From: Patiriisocius marinistellae
Lineage (GTDB): Bacteria > Bacteroidota > Bacteroidia > Flavobacteriales > Flavobacteriaceae
Reading direction: 5' to 3'
DNA length: 64,000 nt
NCBI RefSeq assembly: GCF_009014635.1
Contig: NZ_BKCF01000002.1
Coordinates: 1 to 64,000, forward strand
The notes beneath the pieces were generated by a model. That model saw nothing but the letters and a program-made list of their open reading frames with translations. It made no database searches and had not been told where the DNA came from. The position numbers were made by a program, and so were the translations under genes. Below are positions 56,926-64,000 of this stretch, one piece after another (position 1 is the stretch's first letter; every line of letters starts with the position of its first letter).

Positions 56926-57723
56926 TTAAGATAAAAATCCACGTTGTCTTTTAGCTTCAAAAATGAGAATTCCTGCAGCCACCGAAACATTCATCGAGTC
57001 AATTTCGCCATTCATGGGTATTTTAATATTCTGGTTACTCGCCGTTCTCCATTTTTCAGAAAGTCCTGTAGCCTCAGTTCCAACAACTATAGCTGTAGGC
57101 TTTGTGTAATCGCAGGTGTCATAATTGACTGCTTCTTGAAGAATAGCACTATAAAAGCTAATATTATTGATTTTTAAAAAATCGATTATTTCCTCAGTAG
57201 TGCCAGTGGCAATATTGTTTGTAAATACGCATCCCACACTACTACGTATAATGTTTGGGTTATATAAATCTGTTTTTGGGTTTGCGATAATAAAAGCATC
57301 CACATTTGCAGCATCTGCAGTACGTAAAATTGCACCAATATTTCCAGGCTTTTCTGGTGCTTCACTAATGAGGATCAATGGGTTTTTATGCTGAAATTTT
57401 AAATCCTTTAAAGATAAAGCTTTGGATTTGGCGATTGCGATAATACCTTCGGTAGTGCTTCGGTAGGCTAATTTTTGATAGACGTCTAATGAGACTTCAA
57501 TTATTTCGGTTTCTTGAGTTTTAAAGTTAGTTAAGTTTCCGAAGAAAATTTCAGAACAAAATAAAATAGTTTTGATGCTATAACCACCTTTAATAGCAAG
57601 CATAATTTCACGTTCACCTTCTATAATAAATGTACCTGTTTTCTTGCGTTCGCGAGACTTGTCAAGTAAGAAAAGGCATTTTTTTATAAATGTATTTTGA
57701 GGGCTATCAATTTTTTTATGCAT
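56926..57723 (-). CDS. SpoU/TrmH family RNA 2'-O-ribose methyltransferase
   Basis: The 265-residue enzyme has the SPOUT motifs EAPEKPGNIGAILRTADAA, VVGTEATGLSEKW and IPMNGEIDSMNVSVAAGILIFE, and an N-terminal RNA-binding part with FIIEGEREIMLAI, as in rRNA Gm methyltransferases of the RlmB/TsnR type. The RNA target is not known. A TATCTTTA box lies 4 bases upstream of the start codon. A TTTCCGAAG copy is inside (57536). Confidence 0.93.
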   Translation of the reverse strand: MHKKIDSPQNTFIKKCLFLLDKSRERKKTGTFIIEGEREIMLAIKGGYSIKTILFCSEIFFGNLTNFKTQETEIIEVSLDVYQKLAYRSTTEGIIAIAKSKALSLKDLKFQHKNPLILISEAPEKPGNIGAILRTADAANVDAFIIANPKTDLYNPNIIRSSVGCVFTNNIATGTTEEIIDFLKINNISFYSAILQEAVNYDTCDYTKPTAIVVGTEATGLSEKWRTASNQNIKIPMNGEIDSMNVSVAAGILIFEAKRQRGFLS

Positions 57724-57727
57724 GGGG

Positions 57728-57735
57728 TAAAGATA
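57728..57735 (-). promoter_or_regulatory. -7 box of the SpoU methyltransferase, leaderless layout
   Basis: The minus strand reads TATCTTTA, ending 4 bases (CCCC) before the ATG at 57723. Confidence 0.45.
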
Positions 57736-57822
57736 TAAAATAAGCTACCTATAAAATTTTTTTATAGACCAGATACTATGGACAGTTTTAAGGCAATATA
57801 TGTATATTTAGCAAAAAAAAAT

Positions 57823-58719
57823 ATGAAAAATATTATACTCTTGTTCTTCTTTATAGCAGGAAGTACCGTTGCACAAGTGACTGCAAATTTACCAGATAAT
57901 ATAAGAATATGTGATGTGAACAATCCTGGAGATGGGGTTGAAGTTTTTGACCTTACTATTAGAGAAGATCAAATTCTTAATGGCCAAACTGGTTTAACGG
58001 TTACTTATCATTTAACAAGTGGTGCGGCACTAAGCGGTTTTGGTGCATTTACTAATCCTCAAACATATACTAATACCTCAAACCCACAGTTAATATTTAT
58101 AAGAGTGCAAGGCAATGGAGATTGGGATGTTACAAATATGGAAATTGAAGCTGTCGCTTTTCCAGAGGCTGAAATGCTTCCTGAAGATATTACAATAGAT
58201 GAAGGTGATGGGAATGGGCAGGCGGTTTTTGATTTAACTATTAATGAAGATATGATGTTGGGGAGTCAATTTGCAATTGATTTTATTTTTACCTATTACC
58301 TCACGCAAGCAGATTGTGATACTGGCGTTAACGCTATTGCGAATCCTAGTACGTTTACAAATTTTGAAAATCCACAAGAAATTTTTGTACGTATGCAAAA
58401 TGCTATAGCAGATTGTGGTACTTGTTACAACTACCGTATAATGAGCGATGGAACTTTAGGTTTGCATCAAAATGGTTTAAAGAGAGTTTTATTATTTCCC
58501 AGCCCTGTAACAACTACTTTAACGATTGAAACTCCGCGCCTAGTTGCAGAGACCACCTATTATATCTACAATTTAAAAGGGCAATTAATGACTTCAGAAA
58601 TTTTAAGGGTGGGAGATAGTAACAAACAAGTTGATGTTTCTGAGTTAACTAGTGGCGTTTATTTTGTACGACTCATTTCAGAAGGAAGTCAAATTACACA
58701 ACAAATTATAAAAAAATAA
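57823..58719 (+). CDS. Secreted protein with type IX secretion sorting domain
   Basis: The 298-residue protein has a signal peptide (MKNIILLFFFIAGSTVAQ). Two similar beta domains of about 90 residues follow, each with a VFDLTI(N/R)ED pattern and TYTN/TFTNxxNPQxIFVR. A C-terminal type A sorting domain (about 225-298) has FPSPVTTTLTIE, YYIYNLKGQL and LTSGVYFVRL. It should be exported by the T9SS and anchored or released at the surface. The frame opens 45 bases earlier, but the 57823 ATG gives the proper signal peptide. Confidence 0.92.
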   Translation: MKNIILLFFFIAGSTVAQVTANLPDNIRICDVNNPGDGVEVFDLTIREDQILNGQTGLTVTYHLTSGAALSGFGAFTNPQTYTNTSNPQLIFIRVQGNGDWDVTNMEIEAVAFPEAEMLPEDITIDEGDGNGQAVFDLTINEDMMLGSQFAIDFIFTYYLTQADCDTGVNAIANPSTFTNFENPQEIFVRMQNAIADCGTCYNYRIMSDGTLGLHQNGLKRVLLFPSPVTTTLTIETPRLVAETTYYIYNLKGQLMTSEILRVGDSNKQVDVSELTSGVYFVRLISEGSQITQQIIKK

Positions 58720-58735
58720 ATCTTAAAGGTTTTAT

Positions 58736-58768
58736 AAAAGCTCTCGTCTAAGACGGGAGCTTTTTTAT
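58736..58768 (+). terminator. Terminator of the T9SS cargo gene
   Basis: AAGCTCTCGTC pairs with GACGGGAGCTT around a TAA loop, followed by a T-run, 17 bases after the stop. Confidence 0.88.
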
Positions 58769-58794
58769 ATTTACTAAAATTAAAATTTAAACCA

Positions 58795-59598
58795 ATGAAA
58801 AAAATATTGCTCGTAGCAGGAATAGCAATGGCTTTTACTGCTTGTAAAAACGAAACTAAAGAAAATATTAATGCTAATGATATTGTTATCAACGATACGA
58901 TTAAAGTTGATAAAAGTTTTCCAGCATCTGTTGCTGGAGTAATGAAAGCACACGGTGGATTTGAGCAATGGAATAAGATGAATAATCTTTGTTTTGAGAT
59001 AGATAAAAATGGGGGAGTGGAAGCACATACTACCTCATTAAAAGATAGAAAGGCAAAAATTGAACATAAGGATTGGACAATAGGTTTTGATGGTAATGAT
59101 GCGTGGTTACTTGAAAATGAAAAAGGGTCTTACGAGGGTAATGCTCGTTTTTACCATAATTTAATGTTTTATTTTTATGCTATGCCATTTGTGCTTGCAG
59201 ACGATGGTATTACATATACAGATTTACCAGAAACTGAAATTGATGGTGAAAAATATAAAGGAATTAAAATTAGTTATGGAACTGACGTAGGGGATTCACC
59301 AAAAGATGAATACGCATTATATTTTGATCCTTCAACAAACCAAATGGTATGGTTGGGGTATACAGTTACATATAATCAAGGTGAAAAAAGTGACAAGTGG
59401 AGCTTCATTAAATATGATAAATGGCAAAAAGTAAATGGGCTTATGCTCCCAGAAAAATTAACATGGTATAATGTAGAAAATGGGCTACCTACGAGTGAGC
59501 GAAAAGATATGTTGTTTAGCAAGGTTACGGCTACTGAGACTATCCTTGAAAATAAAATTTTTGCAAGACCTCAAGGGGCAATTGTAGTTCCTAAATAA
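58795..59598 (+). CDS. DUF6503 family lipoprotein
   Basis: The 267-residue protein has a lipoprotein signal (MKKILLVAGIAMAFTAC, C17). Mature features are VMKAHGGFEQWNKMNNLCFEI, IGFDGNDAWLL, FYFYAMPFVLADDGI and the YALYFDPSTNQMVWLGYTV strand, typical of DUF6503. The fold is probably an LolA/LolB-like lipocalin half-barrel, but this is inference. It lies between two terminators and is monocistronic. Confidence 0.88.
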   Translation: MKKILLVAGIAMAFTACKNETKENINANDIVINDTIKVDKSFPASVAGVMKAHGGFEQWNKMNNLCFEIDKNGGVEAHTTSLKDRKAKIEHKDWTIGFDGNDAWLLENEKGSYEGNARFYHNLMFYFYAMPFVLADDGITYTDLPETEIDGEKYKGIKISYGTDVGDSPKDEYALYFDPSTNQMVWLGYTVTYNQGEKSDKWSFIKYDKWQKVNGLMLPEKLTWYNVENGLPTSERKDMLFSKVTATETILENKIFARPQGAIVVPK

Positions 59599-59624
59599 TA
59601 TAAAAATTATGCTTTAATAAAAAG

Positions 59625-59661
59625 ACCCAAATTCAAAAAAATATTGAGTTTGGGTTTTTTT
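59625..59661. terminator. Terminator between the convergent DUF6503 and YARHG genes
   Basis: ACCCAAATTCAA (59625-59636) pairs with TTGAGTTTGGGT (59644-59655), followed by a T-run on the plus strand and preceded by an A-run. Confidence 0.85.
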
Positions 59662-59675
59662 GTTGTTTTTTAAAA

Positions 59676-60455
59676 TTACTCGAGTGTCTTGATTAATTGA
59701 ATGTTTTTTATTTCTGTTTCGGTTAATAAATTTGTAGCGTCTAGATTTTTATTTTCGTACCAAGATTGTGACTTAAAATAAGTGTCCATTTCTCTGCCTT
59801 TTAAAAAGGTGTGACCATGCCGAGCAAATATTTCGTTGCGCATAATTTTTAAATCTTTTTTACTGTATGATTCTAGATCCCCTAATGAAAGTTGTGTTGT
59901 ACTAGCTTTTGGGAAGCGCCCATTAACAGTGGGTTGCTTAATTGCTGCTTTTTTAGGTGTTTCTTCTTTAATAATTACTTCAGGTGTTTTTTCTGGAGTT
60001 ACTGTTTCAAAATGTTTAGCTACGTGACTGTTTTTTTTATAGATTATAGGAATGTCATGACTATCTTTTGCAATCATTGATTTGCTAATAATACTATCGT
60101 TATCATTAAACGCATATATAAATTCTACACGTTCTTTAGGTGAAGCAGCTTTCCAATTACCTTCATATTCAATATTTAATGTATAAGCTTCTTCAACGCC
60201 AGCGTCTAACCTTCTTTTTTTACTGGGGAATCTTTTATTTCGATTTTTTGATATGTCAATTATAGTATAATCACGACTCAAAACTTCGTTACCGCTTTCC
60301 TCATACCAATTTAAAAAGTAATCAAAATCTTTTTTTGATTCCTCTATCCATACTTCATTTTCGGTGTTTTTTGTAACAGTATTACTCTCTAATACACTAC
60401 AGGAAATCATTGAAGTAATTATAACGAACGATAATAAATAACTAAAATTTTTCAT
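59676..60455 (-). CDS. YARHG-domain lipoprotein
   Basis: The 259-residue protein has a lipoprotein signal (cysteine in MISCSVLES, about C19). A variable central part with Lys/Thr/Pro-rich spacer follows, then a C-terminal YARHG domain (about 195-255) with LKIMRNEIFARHGHTFLKGREMD and FKSQSWYE. YARHG domains are extracellular and probably bind the cell wall or a peptidase partner; the function is unknown. Confidence 0.88.
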   Translation of the reverse strand: MKNFSYLLSFVIITSMISCSVLESNTVTKNTENEVWIEESKKDFDYFLNWYEESGNEVLSRDYTIIDISKNRNKRFPSKKRRLDAGVEEAYTLNIEYEGNWKAASPKERVEFIYAFNDNDSIISKSMIAKDSHDIPIIYKKNSHVAKHFETVTPEKTPEVIIKEETPKKAAIKQPTVNGRFPKASTTQLSLGDLESYSKKDLKIMRNEIFARHGHTFLKGREMDTYFKSQSWYENKNLDATNLLTETEIKNIQLIKTLE

Positions 60456-60820
60456 GGCTTTTTGGTTTAATACGTCTAGTTGAATAGCTAAAGTTCGGCA
60501 TTTTTAACCAAACGAATCAAAGTTTATAAGCTAATTTGTAGTTTTACTGATTTGAAATAGAGTAATTTATAATTTCAAAAACTAAAAGGCATTAATTTTG
60601 TAAGAGAATTCTTTAATTTAAATAGTGAGCTTTCAAGGATTAAAATTTCAGAAACCTAAAAAAGATAGAACGCTATTAAGTAATTTGTTTTCAGTAGGAG
60701 TATAAAATGGTCAAAGTAATCTTAAGTATAGAGATGTTGAGTGCTTTTTGCTTTCAAATGCATTAGCTTATTTAGTCAATATCATTAATTTTAAAGAGTT
60801 GATTTATAGCCGATTGAAAT
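60456..60820. other. Intergenic region without recognised gene
   Basis: The 365 AT-rich bases lie upstream of the YARHG lipoprotein gene and downstream of the YitT gene. A TAATTTTG box (about 60593-60600) faces right, but no reading frame of useful length follows; the longest ATG frame near 60704 is 19 codons. Confidence 0.55.
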
Positions 60821-61795
60821 TTAGTGTTTTAATGGCCTTTTCTTTACAATACCTCCTTTAATATCTTTTATACTATTCATTACCATAAAAGCATTAGGTT
60901 CAATTTTTTCAATTTCGGTATTTAATTTATTTAATTCCAGTCTTGTTATAACAGTATAAATTATGTCCATTTCTTTTGATTTACCATCAACAGCATAACC
61001 TCCTTGACCTTTATAAATTGTTACTCCACGCCCCATTTTATCGATTATCATTTCCTTAATTCGTTTGCTTTGCGTGGAAATTATCGTTACTCCAATATAT
61101 TCTTCAATACCTTCAATTATAAAGTCTAATGTTTTTGAAGCAGCGATATATGTAATCATAGAATACAGTGCGATTTCAATTGAGAGTAAGTATGCTGCAA
61201 ATGAGAAAATAATAATATTTATCAATATAATTACATCGCCAATAGTAGTAGAAAATTTTTTACTTAAAAAAATTGCAAGAATTTCTGTTCCATCAATAAC
61301 AGCGCCGCCTCTAATTGCAAGTCCTATTCCAGCCCCAAGGAAAAAGCCGCCAAAAATAGCAACAAGTAAGTCATCATTAGTAACGTTAGGGAATGGAACA
61401 AGTGCCACACAAAGCGCAAGACCAATTATAGCGAGCGCTGTTTTCATAGCAAATCGCTTACCCATAATTCTATACCCCATAACTATAAAAGGTAGATTTA
61501 CGCCTATAATTAATATGTAAAGTGGAATATCTGTAATTGCAGCTAAAAGCAATGAAATTCCTGTTGCACCACCATCGATAAAGTCATTTGTTAAAAGAAA
61601 GCCTTTAAATCCAAACGATGCACAAAAAATTCCAACTACAATGAGAATTAGATTTTTAGTGTTTCTTTTTAATGAAATTACAAATTCTCTATATTTTTTA
61701 GCAAGTTCATATTCAGATGGTTTTTCCTTCGGAAATTTGCCACCTTTAAATTTGAGTGTTGTTTTAATTAAAATATTTGCTAAAAACGAATTCAT
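60821..61795 (-). CDS. YitT family membrane protein (DUF161/DUF2179)
   Basis: The 324-residue protein has about six membrane helices (from LILIVVGIFCASFGFKGFLL to SMITYIAASKTLDFI). A soluble C-terminal DUF2179 domain follows, with GVTIISTQSKRIKEMI, MGRGVTIYKGQGGY and DIIYTVITRLEL. Two internal YitT repeats carry FIDGGATGISLL and GGAVIDGTEILAIFLSKK. The transport role is unknown. A TTTCCGAAG copy lies inside, near the N-terminus (61727). Confidence 0.93.
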   Translation of the reverse strand: MNSFLANILIKTTLKFKGGKFPKEKPSEYELAKKYREFVISLKRNTKNLILIVVGIFCASFGFKGFLLTNDFIDGGATGISLLLAAITDIPLYILIIGVNLPFIVMGYRIMGKRFAMKTALAIIGLALCVALVPFPNVTNDDLLVAIFGGFFLGAGIGLAIRGGAVIDGTEILAIFLSKKFSTTIGDVIILINIIIFSFAAYLLSIEIALYSMITYIAASKTLDFIIEGIEEYIGVTIISTQSKRIKEMIIDKMGRGVTIYKGQGGYAVDGKSKEMDIIYTVITRLELNKLNTEIEKIEPNAFMVMNSIKDIKGGIVKKRPLKH

Positions 61796-61829
61796 TTATT
61801 TCGAAACTTTATTGAATGGAATAAAACTA

Positions 61830-62114
61830 TTATGCACGAACGTCTTTTAAACTATCGTCATTATCAAAAACTTTTTTTACGTAGGAGCAAAGAGGTTTGA
61901 TTTTTAAATTGTTTTTGCGAGCATGGGCGATAGCTTCCATAACCAATTTTTTACCAAGCCCTTTACCTCCAAATCTTTCCTCAACTTCTGTGTGGTCAAT
62001 AGCAAATACAGATTTGCTCTCCCATGTATACGTCATTTCGCCGGCAAACTCATTATTTTCATAAATTACAAACCGACCTTTTTTACCTTTATCTTCTCTT
62101 TCAATTTTATTCAT
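61830..62114 (-). CDS. Small GNAT-like N-acetyltransferase (YjdJ type)
   Basis: The 94-residue protein is the minimal GNAT form, with FVIYENNEFAGEMTY, IDHTEVEERFGGKGLGKKLV for acetyl-CoA and a C-terminal KIKPLCSYVKKVF with a conserved Cys. The family is found in many bacteria with no defined substrate. It starts about 35 bases upstream of the YitT gene and is probably cotranscribed with it. Confidence 0.9.
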   Translation of the reverse strand: MNKIEREDKGKKGRFVIYENNEFAGEMTYTWESKSVFAIDHTEVEERFGGKGLGKKLVMEAIAHARKNNLKIKPLCSYVKKVFDNDDSLKDVRA

Positions 62115-62190
62115 GTGTTTATTATTTTAATATATGCAATTATAATCTTATCAAATAAAAAGTTACTATGTAAGTTATAAATTTGAGTAT

Positions 62191-62233
62191 AAAAAATTGC
62201 TTTTCTTTATTAAAATTTAACAAAGAAAAGCAA
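62191..62233 (-). terminator. Catalase gene terminator
   Basis: TTGCTTTTCTTT (62197-62208) pairs perfectly with AAAGAAAAGCAA (62222-62233). On the minus strand a T-run follows, as expected for the catalase transcript ending at 62301. Confidence 0.8.
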
Positions 62234-62300
62234 CAAATAACCTTTAATCAATATTATAGAAATATACTAACTTCTTCAATACATATTATTTATTCCTAAA

Positions 62301-64000
62301 TTAAACCGCAATATTTTGAGCTTCTTTAGCTCTATTCCAGTTTCTATGATTTGCAATAGCGCTAATAAAATCTGACGCTTTTCCATTTACAAAAATAGCT
62401 GCATCATTATTCTTAAAATTTTTAATTTCAGACATATCTATTAATTGCTCACCTTCTTTATCTACTGAAATGGCTTTGCAATATTTTAATGTTTCATTTA
62501 AAAATTTAATAAATTTTTTATTTTCACTTAATTTATCAATAGATTTTTTGCCACCTGGAATATATACTGCATCAAATAAAACACTCTCTGTGGTTGCAAT
62601 TGAAGCATCAACTTTATGAGTCATATCTTCATCACATTTTATAGTTCCTCCATGTGGAGCAATTATATTTACGATTGCCTTTTCTTTTTCTAAAGCCGTT
62701 TTCATCTTCTTAAACTGCTTCATTGAAAACCCATCTGATGCTAGCACAGCTATTTTTCTACTTTCTATAGTGTCAAATTTTGTGTTAGACTGGCTTAAAG
62801 CTTCAGAAGAATCGAGATAATTTTTCTTTTTCTTAGGTTGGTGTTTCTTTTCACTGGCATCTGCACCAATTGCTTGGTTTATTGGTTTGTCTATATCTTT
62901 AGGTACCTGTAAACCTAAATTTTCGGCTACAGTATCTGATAGATTTTTATCAATTTGGGCAATGAGCCAAAGCATGCGTTCTTGGATTGTTTGTACCTCG
63001 CATTTGCCTAATTCAAAACTATATGCCTCTGCAACATGCTTTTGTTCCCAATCGCTTAAACTTCTATAAAAGAGGGCTGGTTGCGAAAAGTGGTCGCTAA
63101 AGCTTTCACTTCTGTTTCTTATTTTATGTGCTTCTATTTTTTCTTCGTAATGAGTAAATCCACCATCTGTTTCACCATTTAAGTAGGGGCATCCACCGCC
63201 TAAAGTGTTAGGTGAATAGGCAGTACGCCCCTTTGGGATATCCATTTGCATATGACCATCACGCTGATTGTTATGCACATCGCCTAATGGTTTGTTTATT
63301 GGTAATTGATGAAAATTATGACTACCTAACCTGGATAGTTGTGTATCTCGGTACGAAAATAATCGCCCTTGTAATAATGGATCATTCGTAAAATCTATAC
63401 CTGGCACAATGTTTCCTGGCAAGAATGCAACCTGTTCTGTTTCAGCAAAAAAGTTTTCAGGGTTTTTGTTTAATACCATTTTACCTATAATTTGTACAGG
63501 CACCATTTCTTCTGGAATTAGTTTGGTAGGATCCAGCAAATCGAAATCATATTTGTGTTCATCTTCTTCTGGTACAACCTGAATACCTAATTCCCATTCA
63601 GGAAACATTCCCTGGTCTATGGCATCCCATAAATCTCTACGATGAAAATCACTATCTGCACCACTAATTTTAACTGCCTCTTCCCAGGTTACTGAATGCA
63701 CACCCAATTTAGGTTTCCAATGAAATTTCACAAAATGTGCTTTTCCTTTTTTATTTACTAATCTAAATGTGTGAATTCCAAAACCTTCCATCATTCTTAA
63801 ACTTCTAGGTATTCCTCTATCACTCATCACCCATATATGATTGTGTAAGGTTTCAGTAGTAAGTGTTACGAAATCATAAAATGTATCATGCGCAGATGCT
63901 GCTTGGGGTATTTCGTTATTGGGTTCTGGTTTTACTGAGTGAATAAGGTCTGGAAATTTCATGGCATCCTGAATGAAAAATACAGGCATATTATTACCTA
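62301..64000 (-). CDS. katE: Large-subunit catalase (KatE/HPII type), 5' part beyond window
   Basis: The enzyme breaks down hydrogen peroxide with heme. About 565 residues are visible; the frame stays open past the right edge (reading GNN before MPVFFIQDA), so the N-terminal 120 or so residues and the catalytic His are missing from the window. Visible are FFIQDAMKFPDLIHSVKP, the proximal heme tyrosine in RLFSYRDTQLSRLG, and a C-terminal DJ-1/PfpI-like domain with KIAVLASDGFS and FDAVYIPGGKKSI, which marks the clade 2 large-subunit type. Confidence 0.95.
   Translation of the reverse strand, partial: GNNMPVFFIQDAMKFPDLIHSVKPEPNNEIPQAASAHDTFYDFVTLTTETLHNHIWVMSDRGIPRSLRMMEGFGIHTFRLVNKKGKAHFVKFHWKPKLGVHSVTWEEAVKISGADSDFHRRDLWDAIDQGMFPEWELGIQVVPEEDEHKYDFDLLDPTKLIPEEMVPVQIIGKMVLNKNPENFFAETEQVAFLPGNIVPGIDFTNDPLLQGRLFSYRDTQLSRLGSHNFHQLPINKPLGDVHNNQRDGHMQMDIPKGRTAYSPNTLGGGCPYLNGETDGGFTHYEEKIEAHKIRNRSESFSDHFSQPALFYRSLSDWEQKHVAEAYSFELGKCEVQTIQERMLWLIAQIDKNLSDTVAENLGLQVPKDIDKPINQAIGADASEKKHQPKKKKNYLDSSEALSQSNTKFDTIESRKIAVLASDGFSMKQFKKMKTALEKEKAIVNIIAPHGGTIKCDEDMTHKVDASIATTESVLFDAVYIPGGKKSIDKLSENKKFIKFLNETLKYCKAISVDKEGEQLIDMSEIKNFKNNDAAIFVNGKASDFISAIANHRNWNRAKEAQNIAV

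Noticed and set aside
60704-60763. 19-codon ATG frame in the gap right of the YARHG gene
   Set aside because: It is too short and has no supporting promoter spacing or similarity; probably chance.
61065-61520. Plus-strand 151-codon open frame inside the YitT gene
   Set aside because: It is antisense to a clear membrane-protein gene. Its Ile-, Ala- and Ser-rich product mirrors the hydrophobic helices, with no family resemblance.

Overview
The window is about 64 kb of AT-rich chromosome (roughly one third G+C by eye) from a member of the Bacteroidota, most likely a marine Flavobacteriaceae. The signs are: TAnnTTTG-type -7 promoter boxes with almost no Shine-Dalgarno sequences; a type IX secretion sorting domain; a TonB-dependent receptor paired with a DUF4249 lipoprotein; monomeric isocitrate dehydrogenase; and several families largely confined to this group (DUF6095, DUF5606, DUF6503, OstA-like, DUF349 repeat protein). 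The left edge is the 5S rRNA end of an rRNA operon with its terminator. The right edge cuts through a large-subunit catalase gene.

Layout. 0.5-4.8 kb: a tight four-gene operon (TonB receptor, DUF4249 lipoprotein, murQ, DUF6095). 4.9-13 kb: icd, an intergenic stretch with a possible structured RNA, rplS, a DUF885 lipoprotein peptidase, trmD, a pseudouridine synthase and a DEAD-box helicase. 13-20.6 kb: an ABC-2 exporter, a nucleoid-associated protein, a pRiA4b ORF-3-like protein, then an overlapping run cca - GNAT - ctaA, then tsaC. 20.6-30.5 kb: a surface-glycan (lipopolysaccharide core or O-chain) region with GT2, GT4 and GT9 transferases, a deacetylase, a methyltransferase, an unusual double-GT2 protein and an InaA/Kdo-kinase-like protein, with strands alternating repeatedly. 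30.7-38 kb: single genes and pairs (MuiA-like, AlkB-like, LpxR-like, HbpS-like, GreA/B-like, DUF3124 + MarC, an alpha/beta hydrolase lipoprotein). 38-42.5 kb: dapD, ruvX, def, DUF5606, mazG and a zinc-ribbon methyltransferase. 42.6-49 kb: TPR protein, two tandem DUF368 (PopT-type) transporters, aroE and a DUF349 protein. 49-57.7 kb: aminotransferase, OstA-like protein, DinB-like protein, purA, fur, relA/spoT and a SpoU methyltransferase. 57.8-64 kb: a T9SS cargo protein, DUF6503 and YARHG lipoproteins, a YitT transporter, a small GNAT protein and the catalase.

No phage, insertion sequence, CRISPR array or defence island was seen; most of the window is core genome. The glycan region is the only clearly accessory-looking stretch.

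The most unusual signal is not a gene. The 9-mer TTTCCGAAG (extended consensus ATTTCCGAAGT) occurs 17 times by hand count, on both strands, in coding and intergenic DNA, where less than one copy is expected by chance. It behaves like a dispersed genomic signal such as an uptake sequence or a protein-binding site. Other points of interest are the tandem-duplicated glycosyltransferase, the candidate RNA between icd and rplS, and several promoters so close to the start codon that the mRNAs should be leaderless.
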